64,000 bases of DNA from Amycolatopsis vancoresmycina (GTDB taxonomy: Bacteria > Actinomycetota > Actinomycetes > Mycobacteriales > Pseudonocardiaceae): positions 379,797 through 443,796 of the forward strand of contig NZ_JNYY01000003.1 of NCBI RefSeq assembly GCF_000716785.1, written 5' to 3'. The notes beneath the pieces are model-generated. The model saw nothing but the letters and a program-made list of their open reading frames with translations. It did no database searches and was not told where the DNA came from. The position numbers and the translations under genes were made by a program. Of the stretch, positions 40,479-48,937 are shown in pieces. The number at the start of each line of letters is the position of its first letter. The first letter of the stretch is position 1.

Positions 40479-42338
40479 TCACCTGTCCTCTCGGGTTCGC
40501 ACCATCCACGGCTGGAAGGCGTTGCCGACCGACGCAAGGGCGGGGCGCAGGCCGGGGTAGTGCCTGGTCAGGACGCTGGCCATGGAGTTGTCCCGGATCC
40601 AGTCGAGTCCCGGCTGGGAGTAGACGGCCGGCGTGTAGTACTCGGTGAAGAACCGGTCGCTGTTCAGCCGGCGAGACGCCATCAGGATGAAGATGCGGAA
40701 GGCCGTATCGCTGAAGGCGAACCCTTCCGGCAACCGCTCGGCGAACATGCCGACGCTGAGGTCGACCTGTTCGATGTCCCCGCCGTAGCAACGGCTGATC
40801 TCTTCGGCCCACTCGGCGTTTCCGGTCAGTGCCCGGAAGTCCGCGGCGGGCGACAGGTGCAGCAGTCGTCGGAACTCGTTGTACCGCGGCACGCCCAATT
40901 CCCGCGACCGCAGGATGTCAGTGGCGCCGAGGTCCTGCAGGTGTCCGTCTGGCCGGTGGAACTCCTGCAGGTACCGCGGGAAATTGTGCAGGGTGACCAA
41001 GCCCGGCGGCAGGGTGCCGAAAGAGTAGAGCAGGTCGGTGAGCGGAATGGTGTTCAACACCTTCAGCGCGTCGGGGCCGGCGATGTCCGGGAACTCGCAG
41101 TCGAGGATCGTCTCGTCATCAGCGGCCGAGCGGAAACGCCACTCGTCCCTGATCAGCGGATGCATCCGGTAGACCGCGACGAACTCCTCGGTCAGCGAAA
41201 ACGGCACGCCGAAGTGGTCGGTCCTGCCGCCGGGTATGCCGCTGACGATTTCGTTCTCGCTGATCCGGCCGAACAGGCGCTGGGCCCGTTCCCCCGCGAT
41301 CCCGAACCAGTTCGCGCGTAACGCGGCCTTCGTGGTGGGGTGGCTGATCACCGCCGGGGTCCACTCCACGGTGTGGATCTTGGCGAGCAGGGCCGAAGTG
41401 ACCAGCCGGGCTCGCTGGAACAACTCTTCATCGGGCCACTCCGGGTTTTCCGCGTGCAACCGGTCGCAGATCGTGTTGTGTTCGAGGGTGAACACGGTCC
41501 GGAGAAGTTCGGTGCCGAGCCAGAACCCCGGTGTCTGTGCCGGGTTCGCCGCCGGATCCTCTGGTAGCGGGAGCAGACCGCTGTCCAGGACCCGCAGCTT
41601 CCCCGTGCTGCCGGATCGCACGAACTCCTGCTCTTCGTCGGTGACCCCGTAGATCTGCGAGCCGTCCCACCAGTGGGTCAGGACGTTGATCCGGGTCTGC
41701 GGCAGGTCGGTGCGCCCCGGCGGGCGAGTCGGGTCCTCGGGTGTGCGCATGACGTGCATCGGGCGCTCCGGCCAGGGATCGTCCTGAGCCAACGGGACCA
41801 CCCAGGGGTTTTCCGCCGGACTCTTCCCGTGGCTGAACCAATCTCGGATCATGAACTGCAGCCAGGCGGCGACCAGCGAGTTCACCGACGTTGCGGGGAC
41901 AAAACCGGTCCGCGTCAGCAGAGCGCGGCTGATTTCCCGGGGGCTCGGGGACAGAACCGTCCGCTCGTCCGCCGGCGCGATACGGCTCAGGGGGATGTTG
42001 CGCCCGAACCGGGAACCCGCCATTCCCATCGAAGGCTCGTCCAGGTCGTTGTGACTCCCGTCGTTCGTCCGGCGGGTCAGGTGCTCCGGCGCAGACGGCG
42101 GTACCGGTGGCGTGTTGACCGCCGGCAGGTGGCTGGTGTCGTGCAGGTTGTCCTGGCGTAGCTGGGTCCGCAGGCCGATCAGCTCCAGCAGGCCGAGCGG
42201 AACGGGCAGCCGGTCCCAGCCGACCGTTTTGTCGACGATCTCTGCGAGCTTGCCGAAGGCCTGCTGGACCAGCGTGGTGCGGCGACCGTTCTTCGCGGTT
42301 TCGTGATCGATCATCACAAGTCCCGGTTTGTTCTTCAT
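40479..42338 (-). CDS. Cyclooxygenase-like haem peroxidase
   Basis: A 619-residue animal-type haem peroxidase (PGHS/linoleate dioxygenase branch). Recognised from WWDGSQIYGVTDEEQEFVRSG, the active-site helix VFTLEHNTICDRL (EHN), TSALLAKIHTVEWTPAVI, and VAVYRMHPLIRDEWRF, which should carry the proximal His. At the distal position the protein reads LQFMIRDWFSHG, with Arg where many relatives have His before the Asp; whether this is usual for its subfamily is not certain. No signal peptide. ATG 42338 is preferred over GTG 42380 because the N-terminus then starts at MKNKPGL; ribosome sites are weak for both. Products might be oxidised fatty acids. Confidence 0.85.
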   Translation of the reverse strand: MKNKPGLVMIDHETAKNGRRTTLVQQAFGKLAEIVDKTVGWDRLPVPLGLLELIGLRTQLRQDNLHDTSHLPAVNTPPVPPSAPEHLTRRTNDGSHNDLDEPSMGMAGSRFGRNIPLSRIAPADERTVLSPSPREISRALLTRTGFVPATSVNSLVAAWLQFMIRDWFSHGKSPAENPWVVPLAQDDPWPERPMHVMRTPEDPTRPPGRTDLPQTRINVLTHWWDGSQIYGVTDEEQEFVRSGSTGKLRVLDSGLLPLPEDPAANPAQTPGFWLGTELLRTVFTLEHNTICDRLHAENPEWPDEELFQRARLVTSALLAKIHTVEWTPAVISHPTTKAALRANWFGIAGERAQRLFGRISENEIVSGIPGGRTDHFGVPFSLTEEFVAVYRMHPLIRDEWRFRSAADDETILDCEFPDIAGPDALKVLNTIPLTDLLYSFGTLPPGLVTLHNFPRYLQEFHRPDGHLQDLGATDILRSRELGVPRYNEFRRLLHLSPAADFRALTGNAEWAEEISRCYGGDIEQVDLSVGMFAERLPEGFAFSDTAFRIFILMASRRLNSDRFFTEYYTPAVYSQPGLDWIRDNSMASVLTRHYPGLRPALASVGNAFQPWMVRTREDR

Positions 42339-42407
42339 GCATTTTGCCGACTTTGTCCCTCGGAAACGCCAGCGTGGCACCGGATCTTGACGCGTGTCCA
42401 GCCCGAT

Positions 42408-42797
42408 TCATGATCGAGGTCGGCCGTACCCGATCGGCCTAGCCCCACATTCGCGCGCCCGGAGCAATTCGCGTCGGCAAGATGTCGGAACCGGTAGGAG
42501 GCAGACCGAATTCAATGATCGTAAGTTTTTCGCCGCCCTGCACCGGAGCGGTTGCCGCAGGCGCTGCTCGGTCGCACTCGGCTCGCCGAACTCGCACGAG
42601 GTGTGCGCCGCGCATTCCCGCAGCAGCGTGGTCAGCGCCGTCTGGGCACCGAGGTACGAGCCGATCCGGTGGAGGTACGGCCCGCCGCTCTGCCCCGGCA
42701 GCCGGCCGGTGGTCCACTCCTGCGGCTCCTTGGCCGGCCGTTCGGTCAGCGCCAGCGCGATCTGAAGGCCGTTCGAGTCCCGAAAGGACAGTGGCAT
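42408..42797 (-). CDS. Hypothetical protein, possibly truncated
   Basis: About 129 residues. Codon use is strongly actinomycete-like for the first 95 residues (MPLSFRDSNGLQIALALTER, then YLHRIGSYLGAQTALTTLLR), then becomes random after about 42510. This suggests a real coding segment whose 3' end was replaced or frameshifted. No domain is recognised and no ribosome site is clear before ATG 42797. It lies on the same strand upstream of the peroxidase gene. It may be a small gene or a fragment left by rearrangement. Confidence 0.4.
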   Translation of the reverse strand: MPLSFRDSNGLQIALALTERPAKEPQEWTTGRLPGQSGGPYLHRIGSYLGAQTALTTLLRECAAHTSCEFGEPSATEQRLRQPLRCRAAKNLRSLNSVCLLPVPTSCRRELLRARECGARPIGYGRPRS

Positions 42798-42872
42798 CCG
42801 GGCCGTGGCGCACCCGGAGCCCGGCGGCCCGGTTTCGCCGGGCGGGAACGTACGAAGCGACGCCCGACGAAC

Positions 42873-45551
42873 TCAGGGCTCGGTGCCCCAGCTCAGGGAG
42901 CCGGACTGGTAGGCGGTGACCGTGGCCAGGTCGGCCCACGATGCCGCGACCCGGTAGCTGTAGTCGTTCGCCTGGTTGAACGCCGACCAGTCGGCCTTGG
43001 CCAGCCGGATCTGCAGCTCGCCCGAGTTCGCTCCGGCGGCGAGGGAACCGCTGCTGAAGGCGACCTCCACGTACGCGTCGGCGCCCGGCCGGGGCGTGCT
43101 CAGCTTCACCACGCGCAACGTGACGTTCCCGCAGCCGACGACCGCGTAGTCGCACCAGACCTGGTAGCTCGGGTTGGTCGCGTCGCCGGTGAACCAGTAC
43201 CGTGCCGTGACGCCGGTCAGGGCGACGGGCGCGCTGCCGCGGTTGACGATCTGGAGGCTCGTGCGGATCTGGTTGTCGGCGGTGCCGCTGCCGGCTCGCT
43301 GCTGCACGGCGAGCGTGCCCGTGCCGGGGTCGCCGCCGGTGGTCGTCGTTGTGAACGTCACCGGGCTGCTCGGCGCGGACTGGTTGCCGGCCGCGTCCCG
43401 GGCGCGGACCGAGTACGTGTACGCCGTGCCGGGGGTGAGGCCGGTGAGCTGGTAGGTGGTGGTTGTCGTGCTGGCGACCGTTGCGCCGGCCGCGTTCAGG
43501 ACGTCGTAGCCGGTGACGCCGACGTCGTCGGTGGCCGCCGTCCACGTCAGGGCGGCGCTGGTGCCGGCCGGGGTGGCGGTGAGCCCGGTCGGTGCCGACG
43601 GTGGGGTCGTGTCCCCTGTGGACGGTCCCGGCTGGCTGCCCCACACCACCGTGGAACCCTGGGCGAGCACCAGGTTCGGGTTGTCGGCGGGCGCGGATCC
43701 GCTGGGCGCCAGGCCGGTGTGCGACCAGTCGTTGGCCGCGTTCCACGTTCCGGTGCTGGTGATCCGGAACTGCACCTCCTTGCGGTAGCGGGATTGGCCA
43801 CCCGGGGCGACGCCACCCGAGCACGGCACCTCGACGTAGTAGACCGCGCCGGAGAACTGGTGCAGCGTGGGCGCGTCGCACTGGTTGTATGCGCTGCTGA
43901 CCGAGATCTGACTGGGCGTCGTGGCGCCGTCGAGGGTGAAGTAGTAGCGCAGGGCGCCGGTGAACGTGCGCGCCGACCACGCCGACTTGTTGATCACGTA
44001 CGCCTTCACCTCGGTGAATGATCCGCCGTCGGGCTGGTTGAGCGCGCCCTGGGCCAGGATTTCCGGGCCGTCCGGGGTTTCCTGCGGTGGGAAGGCCGTC
44101 AGCGGCGTGCCGCCGTACTCGCCGTAGAGGCGGGCCAGTGCGCCCGTGAAGCCCGCGTTGTAGTCGAGGGCCACCTCGTTCATCGTGTAGTTGGTGCGGT
44201 CGTCGGTGTACGCGTCGTTGGCCGACGTGGGGCCGCCGACGAGGGCGCCGTAGAGGACGTGCCGGCTCTGCGCGGGCTCGTTGATGTTGTCGGCCCAGGA
44301 GCCGTGCGCCGTGCGGTGGTGCGGGTTGCGGGGCGGGTTGACGCCGAATCCGACCTCGAAGCTGGCACCGCGCGGGTTGTCGCCGAGTGCGTAGTTGATC
44401 TGCCGGACGGCGAAGTCGTGGTACGTGGTGGCGCGGGCGGGATCGGTGGCGCGCAACGAGTCCGAGTAGACGAGCGCCACGAACGCGGTGTTCGCCGCGT
44501 ACCGCAGCGAGCCCCACTGGTCGAGCACGGCCTGGCCGCCGGGGGAGTACGGCACGCGCTGGCCGTTGACGCCGGTGGTCCACCAGTCCAGCCAGCGGTC
44601 GGCGTCCGCGATGTACTGCGGGTCTTGGGTGAGCTGGGCCAGCAGTACGTAGGCGCCGTAGGACTTGTCGTCCCAGGCCAGCGTCCAGCGGTAGGAGCGG
44701 GTGGCGGTCTGCGGTTCGGTGGACAGCTTCTGGTACTCGGTGCGCGCCTTGGTCAGGTACGCGGTGTCGCCGGTGGCCTTGTAGAGCCAGATCGCGCCCC
44801 ACACCAGTTCGTCCTGGTAGCCGCTCCAGGACTTGTAGAAGTTCTGGGCGTCGGTGATGCAGTTGGAGTAGACGCCCCGGTAGTTGTCGGCGAACGAATA
44901 CAGCTGCTTGGCGTGGGTGAGCAGGGTGGCGGCGTAGGTGGGGTCGTCGGCCTGGAACACCATCGAGCCGGCGGCGAGCTGCGCGGCGGCTTCACCGGCG
45001 AGGTCCGAGCCGGGGCAGGAGGCGTCGATGCGGTAGGCGGGCCGCGCCATCGTCATCGTCTCCGCGGGGCCCCACCACTTGTGGTCGTCGTCGCCCTTGC
45101 CGACCTGGCCGTAGAGCACGTTGGGCTGCGGGTGCGCCTTGATCAGCCAGTCGTCGCCCCAGCGCAGGTTCGAAAGCAGGGGCGCCCACTGGCCGGAGTT
45201 CCGGTACGCGGCGCCGTTCTCCAGAGCGCCCCAGGCGAGCATGGTCATGCTGAACTCGAAGGGCAGCCCGAACTTGACGTGGTCCCCGGCGTCGTAGAAC
45301 CCGCCGGTGAGGTCCAGGCCGGCGTCCTTGCCGTCGTTGAGGGCGGACGGGCCGCGCCAGGAGACCCGGTTGCCGGCGGGGAGGGCGCCGGAACGCTGGG
45401 CGTCGTAGAACCAGACGGCTTTCTGCAGCGCCTCGCCGTAGTTGAACTTCCCGGCGGCGCCTGCGGGGACACCCGGGGCCACGAGCGCCAGGCCGAGCAC
45501 GAGCACGGCCACGACCGCCTGGGCCAACGCCTTCGTCGTTGAAGTGCGCAC
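42873..45551 (-). CDS. Secreted GH9 cellulase with CBM3, FnIII and CBM3-like modules
   Basis: An 892-residue secreted endoglucanase. Signal peptide residues 1-33 (AQAVVAVLVLGLALVAPGVP..AGA). GH9 catalytic domain about 34-475: GGFYDAGDHVKFGLPFEFSM holds the catalytic-base Asp residues, and TNYTMNEVALDYNAGFTGAL the acid Glu; NPHHRTAHGSW is the conserved His/Arg loop. Then CBM3c-like (TEVKAYVINKSAWSARTFTG), a fibronectin III module (TPPSAPTGLTAT...) and a second CBM3-like module (NQIRTSLQIVNRGSAPVALT). The GH9-CBM3c order is the processive endoglucanase layout. GTG 45551 follows GAGGAG. A CebR-like box lies just upstream. Confidence 0.93.
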   Translation of the reverse strand: MRTSTTKALAQAVVAVLVLGLALVAPGVPAGAAGKFNYGEALQKAVWFYDAQRSGALPAGNRVSWRGPSALNDGKDAGLDLTGGFYDAGDHVKFGLPFEFSMTMLAWGALENGAAYRNSGQWAPLLSNLRWGDDWLIKAHPQPNVLYGQVGKGDDDHKWWGPAETMTMARPAYRIDASCPGSDLAGEAAAQLAAGSMVFQADDPTYAATLLTHAKQLYSFADNYRGVYSNCITDAQNFYKSWSGYQDELVWGAIWLYKATGDTAYLTKARTEYQKLSTEPQTATRSYRWTLAWDDKSYGAYVLLAQLTQDPQYIADADRWLDWWTTGVNGQRVPYSPGGQAVLDQWGSLRYAANTAFVALVYSDSLRATDPARATTYHDFAVRQINYALGDNPRGASFEVGFGVNPPRNPHHRTAHGSWADNINEPAQSRHVLYGALVGGPTSANDAYTDDRTNYTMNEVALDYNAGFTGALARLYGEYGGTPLTAFPPQETPDGPEILAQGALNQPDGGSFTEVKAYVINKSAWSARTFTGALRYYFTLDGATTPSQISVSSAYNQCDAPTLHQFSGAVYYVEVPCSGGVAPGGQSRYRKEVQFRITSTGTWNAANDWSHTGLAPSGSAPADNPNLVLAQGSTVVWGSQPGPSTGDTTPPSAPTGLTATPAGTSAALTWTAATDDVGVTGYDVLNAAGATVASTTTTTYQLTGLTPGTAYTYSVRARDAAGNQSAPSSPVTFTTTTTGGDPGTGTLAVQQRAGSGTADNQIRTSLQIVNRGSAPVALTGVTARYWFTGDATNPSYQVWCDYAVVGCGNVTLRVVKLSTPRPGADAYVEVAFSSGSLAAGANSGELQIRLAKADWSAFNQANDYSYRVAASWADLATVTAYQSGSLSWGTEP

Positions 45552-45567
45552 GCTGTCTCCTCGAACC

Positions 45568-45581
45568 TGGGAGCGCTTCCA
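45568..45581. promoter_or_regulatory. CebR-like operator of the GH9 gene
   Basis: TGGGAGCGCTTCCA differs from the CebR consensus TGGGAGCGCTCCCA at one base. It is 17 bases upstream of GTG 45551, where bound repressor would block transcription of the cellulase until cellobiose is present. Confidence 0.75.
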
Positions 45582-45700
45582 GAGTGAGAGGGTAAGGAGT
45601 CGAATTCGCGGTGTAAAGCAACGGCTGCGGCAGTAGGCGAATCGGCGGTGTGGCGTGGGCTGTCTGTCGTAAAGCGCGCGCTCCGAGACGGCCGCCTGAA

Positions 45701-45714
45701 TGGGAGCGCTCTCA
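45701..45714. promoter_or_regulatory. Second CebR-like operator
   Basis: TGGGAGCGCTCTCA, one mismatch to the CebR consensus, lies 133 bases from the first box and 48 bases upstream of ATG 45762 on the other side. It could serve either divergent gene, or allow looping with the first box. Confidence 0.7.
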
Positions 45715-45761
45715 GTCGAGGTGGCCGGAACATCCGTGTGCCGACGGGAGTTGAGCCTGGC

Positions 45762-46535
45762 ATGACCTCCCTCGCAGACCGCACGGTCGCTGCCCTGCGC
45801 GCCGAGCACGACGTGCTCGCCGACCTCGCCCGCACCCTCACCGACGACCAGCTGGCCGCCACCAGCGGCGCTGCGGAATGGACCGTGGCCCAGGTCCTTT
45901 CCCACCTCGGCAGCGGCGCGGAGATCGGCCGCGCTCCCATCGCCGAAGCCGCCGGGGAGACCGTGGCGGAGGAAGACCACCGGACGATCTGGGACCGCTG
46001 GGACGCGTCCGAGCCGCGGGCGCAGGCCGAAGGCTTCCTCGAGCACAACAGCCGCTGGCTGGACACGGTCGAGGCGTTCACGCCGGAGCAGCGTTCGTCA
46101 CTGACCGTCGAACTCGGCTTCCTGCCGGAGCCGGTGCCGCTGCTGACCGCGCTGGGGATGCGGCTCAGCGAGGTGGCGAACCATTCGTGGGACGTGCGCG
46201 TGGCGTTGGACCCGAAGGCCGAAGTGGACGCCGGTTCGGCCGAAGTGCTCGTCGAGCTCCTGGCCGGGCCGATGGGGTTCCTGCTGGGGTTCTTCGGGAA
46301 GCCGGCCGAGCTCGCGGACCCGGTCTCGGTGGCGGTTCCCGGGGCGGGCCTGGTGATCGACGACGCGGTCACGGTGGTCGACCACATCGAGGCGCCGTCC
46401 GCGACGTTCACCGGGCCGGCGGGGGCGTTCATCCGGTTGCTCAGCGGCCGGTTGAAGGCGCCGTATGACGAGGGGGTCGGCGTCGAGGGCGGCGTCACGC
46501 TGGAGGAGTTGCGGCGGGTGTTCCCCGGGTTCTGA
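45762..46535 (+). CDS. Maleylpyruvate isomerase-family (MDMPI) protein
   Basis: A 257-residue protein with an N-terminal mycothiol-dependent maleylpyruvate isomerase/DinB-like domain: ALRAEHDVLADLARTLTDDQLAATSGAAEWTVAQVLSHLGSGAEIG, and ANHSWDVRVAL carrying the second metal His. A C-terminal SCP2-like half follows. Members use mycothiol as cofactor or partner; the reaction here is unassigned. ATG 45762 is used because it follows CGGGAG and a longer frame lacks homology. It is divergent from the GH9 gene and shares the CebR-box region. Confidence 0.82.
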   Translation: MTSLADRTVAALRAEHDVLADLARTLTDDQLAATSGAAEWTVAQVLSHLGSGAEIGRAPIAEAAGETVAEEDHRTIWDRWDASEPRAQAEGFLEHNSRWLDTVEAFTPEQRSSLTVELGFLPEPVPLLTALGMRLSEVANHSWDVRVALDPKAEVDAGSAEVLVELLAGPMGFLLGFFGKPAELADPVSVAVPGAGLVIDDAVTVVDHIEAPSATFTGPAGAFIRLLSGRLKAPYDEGVGVEGGVTLEELRRVFPGF

Positions 46536-46541
46536 GCGCGA

Positions 46542-46578
46542 CCGGGGTGCCTGCCTCGTTGGAAGGCAGGCACCCCGG
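46542..46578. terminator. Bidirectional hairpin terminator
   Basis: CCGGGGTGCCTGCCT (46542-46556) and AGGCAGGCACCCCGG (46564-46578) pair perfectly over 15 bp with a 7-base loop. It separates two convergent genes and can end both. Confidence 0.9.
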
Positions 46579-46582
46579 GGGT

Positions 46583-47176
46583 TCACCGCCCGGTGTTCGG
46601 CTCGGAGCTTCCGCCGAGCAGCGATCCCAGCAGCTGGTTGACGACGCCTAGGGGTTCCAGAGGGGCTTCCGGGGTGCGTTCGGGTGCAGTAACCGCCGTC
46701 TCGGTCGGTGCCGAGGGGGAGGTCGCAGACGGCGGCGGCTGGGTGACCGGCTTTGCCGGTTCATTGCCGGACAGCATTCGCCGGCGGTCGGGCGGCGGTG
46801 GGGGCGGCGGGGGAGGAGGCGGCACGGAAGACGGCTTTCCTGGCCCGTTTTCCGGCGGCAAGGTGTACTGGAAGGAGTCATCGAGCGGCGGAGGGCTGGA
46901 CTCCTTGGTCGGGTCGACGAGGTTCGTGTTCGACGGTGCCGGCGTGGAGGGCTGGTTGCCGTGGCCGAGCACGAGCGTACTGGCCATCGTCACCGCCGCC
47001 AACGCGGATGCGGCGGCGCCCCGACGCTTCCAGCCGATCCTCCGCCGGCTGGTCTCGTCAAGAACGTGACTCGCGGCGGACACCAGAAATACTCGGCGTC
47101 GTGCGCTCGGTAGAACTGGGGGTTTCTCGCGGAACTGCTGCGGCTCTTCTCTTCTCTGCCGATCCCTGGACACCAT
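46583..47176 (-). CDS. Proline-rich membrane-anchored hypothetical protein
   Basis: A 197-residue protein. A basic N-terminal segment (about 50 residues, ending TSRRRIGWKRRG) is followed by one hydrophobic helix (AAASALAAVTMASTLVLG). The rest is Pro/Ser/Thr-rich exported sequence with a run of 12 prolines near residue 125. The C-terminal LGVVNQLLGSLLGG could be an amphipathic end helix. No family is recognised. The layout resembles cell-wall-spanning or anchored proteins; a misplaced regulator tail is also possible. Confidence 0.6.
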   Translation of the reverse strand: MVSRDRQRREEPQQFREKPPVLPSARRRVFLVSAASHVLDETSRRRIGWKRRGAAASALAAVTMASTLVLGHGNQPSTPAPSNTNLVDPTKESSPPPLDDSFQYTLPPENGPGKPSSVPPPPPPPPPPPDRRRMLSGNEPAKPVTQPPPSATSPSAPTETAVTAPERTPEAPLEPLGVVNQLLGSLLGGSSEPNTGR

Positions 47177-47453
47177 AGCTGCTGCTTCCCATGCACTCGG
47201 ACGATCCGGCTCAGTCGGAGGCCGGAAGGTTATCGGGGCAGCTGCTCGAGATTCCCGGTGGCCTTCGCAAGCGTGGGAAAGGCAGGATTGCGCTCACTCG
47301 AAAGGGTGGGTTCGGCGCGGTTTTAGTCCCGCTTTGGAGTGAAGTGTGGAGTGTCGGCGGCTGATCCCTGGCCGATATCTGCCATGATAAAATGTCACCT
47401 AAAGGTGTGAAAGTAACTCGATCGTGCGACTCGATCGGGGGAGGGCTATCGAA
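47177..47453. other. AT-richer gap between hypothetical and GH43 genes
   Basis: No gene. Near 47385-47420 sequence is AT-rich (TGATAAAATGTCACC) and contains a CACCT-AA-AGGTG dyad at 47396-47407. This gap lies upstream of the minus-strand gene at 46583-47176 and downstream of the GH43 stop; it may hold the promoter of the former. Confidence 0.35.
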
Positions 47454-48881
47454 TCAGTCCACGTCGGACAGGTAGTGGAACTCGCGCAGCGTCACGGTTC
47501 CCTTGAGCACCCGCACGCCGATCATCCGCCCGGTGAACCCGGCCGCGACCTCTGTGGACAGATACCGCCCGTCGAACGCGCCCAGCACGTCCACCGCTCC
47601 GTTGTCCCGCAGCACCGACAACTCCACGAGGTCCGGCTCGGTCACCTCGCGGAACGGACCCGAAGCAGGCGGCCGGAGCGCCCGGATCCGCAGGGAAACG
47701 ACAGCTCCGGCCGCGACGGCCGAAAGCGTCTGAACCGCCGGTCCGATCGCCAGCGTCGCCGTGACCGTCTCGCCGTCCGCCGTCAAGCCGTACCAATGCC
47801 GGTCGTCGATCCGGACCACGAACGCCGCCTTACCCGATGAAACATCCAGGCGGGCAACCGCCGTCCAGTACTCGTCCGATGCCCGGGTGAGCAGGAATCC
47901 ACTGATGACCAATTCTCCCGGCCCGGCCGAGCGAACCCGCGGCGATGCCCCCGGCGCGACCCACCGCGGGTGCAGCTCGGGAGTCGGGAAACCGTCACTG
48001 AAACTGTTGTCCTGCTGAGGAACCGCGAACCGGTCCTCGGCCACCACCGGCCAGCCGTTCACCCAGTCCACCCCCGCCAGGAACGTCTCGCGGCCGTTGA
48101 CGTGGAACTGCGGTGTCTTGCCCCGCGGCCGCACCCCCAAGTACACCATCGCCCAGCTGCCGTCCGGGCATTCGACCAGGTCGCCGTGGCCCGTGTTCTG
48201 GACCCGGTGCGTGGTGCTCCGGTGGGTCAGGATCGGGTTCGACGGCGCCGCCTCGTAGGGGCCTTCCAGCGCCCGGGCGCGGGCGATCGTGATCGCGTGG
48301 CCGCGTTCGGTGCCGCCCTCGGCCAGCAGCAGGTACCACCAGCCCTCGATCCGGTACAGGTGCGGGCCTTCCGGGGCCGCCAGGCCCGTGCCGTTCCACA
48401 GCGGCCTCGGCGCGGCCAGCATCGATCCGGTTGCCGGGTCGATCGGGACGCTCGCGATGCCGGGCAGCCGGAACGACGCCCACGTCAGGTGGCAGACGCC
48501 GGCCTCGTCCCAGCAGAGGTCCGGGTCGATGCCGTCCGTTCCGGCCACCTGGACCGGGTCGGACCACGGGCCGGCCGGGTCCTCCGCCGTCACGATCAGG
48601 TGGCCGCCGTGCAGGATGTTCGTTGTCACCAAATAGAACCGGCCGTCGTGGTGGCGCAGCGTCGGGGCGTAGATGCCCGTGTTCGCCGCGCCTTCGGACG
48701 GTGGTAGCTGGCTCGGGCGGGTCAGTGCGTGGCCCACCAGGTCCCAGGAAACCAGGTCCGTGCTCCGGCGGATCGGAACGCCCGGTACGTACTCGAAGCT
48801 CGAATTAGCCAGGTAGTACGTGTCGCCGACGCGGCAGATCGACGGGTCCGGGTGGAACCCCGGGACGATCGGGACCGTCAT
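47454..48881 (-). CDS. GH43 family glycoside hydrolase (beta-xylosidase/arabinofuranosidase type)
   Basis: A 475-residue five-bladed beta-propeller enzyme without signal peptide, so it probably acts on imported oligosaccharides. The catalytic residues are visible: base Asp in VPGFHPDPSICRVGDTYYLA (about residue 12), pKa-modulating Asp in GIDPDLCWDEAGVCHLTW, acid Glu in APEGPHLYRIEGWWYL. A C-terminal beta-sandwich (GH43_C2/DUF1349-like, FSDGFPTPELHPRWVAPG) follows. ATG 48881 has GAGGAGA upstream. Likely acts on xylo- or arabino-oligosaccharides; exact specificity cannot be read. It shares the sugar-degradation setting with the GH9 cellulase. Confidence 0.9.
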   Translation of the reverse strand: MTVPIVPGFHPDPSICRVGDTYYLANSSFEYVPGVPIRRSTDLVSWDLVGHALTRPSQLPPSEGAANTGIYAPTLRHHDGRFYLVTTNILHGGHLIVTAEDPAGPWSDPVQVAGTDGIDPDLCWDEAGVCHLTWASFRLPGIASVPIDPATGSMLAAPRPLWNGTGLAAPEGPHLYRIEGWWYLLLAEGGTERGHAITIARARALEGPYEAAPSNPILTHRSTTHRVQNTGHGDLVECPDGSWAMVYLGVRPRGKTPQFHVNGRETFLAGVDWVNGWPVVAEDRFAVPQQDNSFSDGFPTPELHPRWVAPGASPRVRSAGPGELVISGFLLTRASDEYWTAVARLDVSSGKAAFVVRIDDRHWYGLTADGETVTATLAIGPAVQTLSAVAAGAVVSLRIRALRPPASGPFREVTEPDLVELSVLRDNGAVDVLGAFDGRYLSTEVAAGFTGRMIGVRVLKGTVTLREFHYLSDVD

Positions 48882-48895
48882 CGCTGTCTCCTCTC

Positions 48896-48930
48896 GGGTG
48901 CCCGCCGCGACGATGGTGCGGCGGGCACCC
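48896..48930. terminator. Hairpin terminator after DUF1996 gene
   Basis: GGGTGCCCGCCGC (48896-48908) pairs with GCGGCGGGCACCC (48918-48930). It lies 7 bases past the DUF1996 stop on the minus strand and separates that gene from GH43. Confidence 0.85.
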
Positions 48931-48937
48931 GGGCGGG

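Noticed and set aside
42439..44802. A 787-codon minus-strand frame inside the GH9 gene
   Set aside because: Arg/Pro/Gly-rich translation with no domain; the overlapping frame encodes a clear GH9-CBM3 protein.
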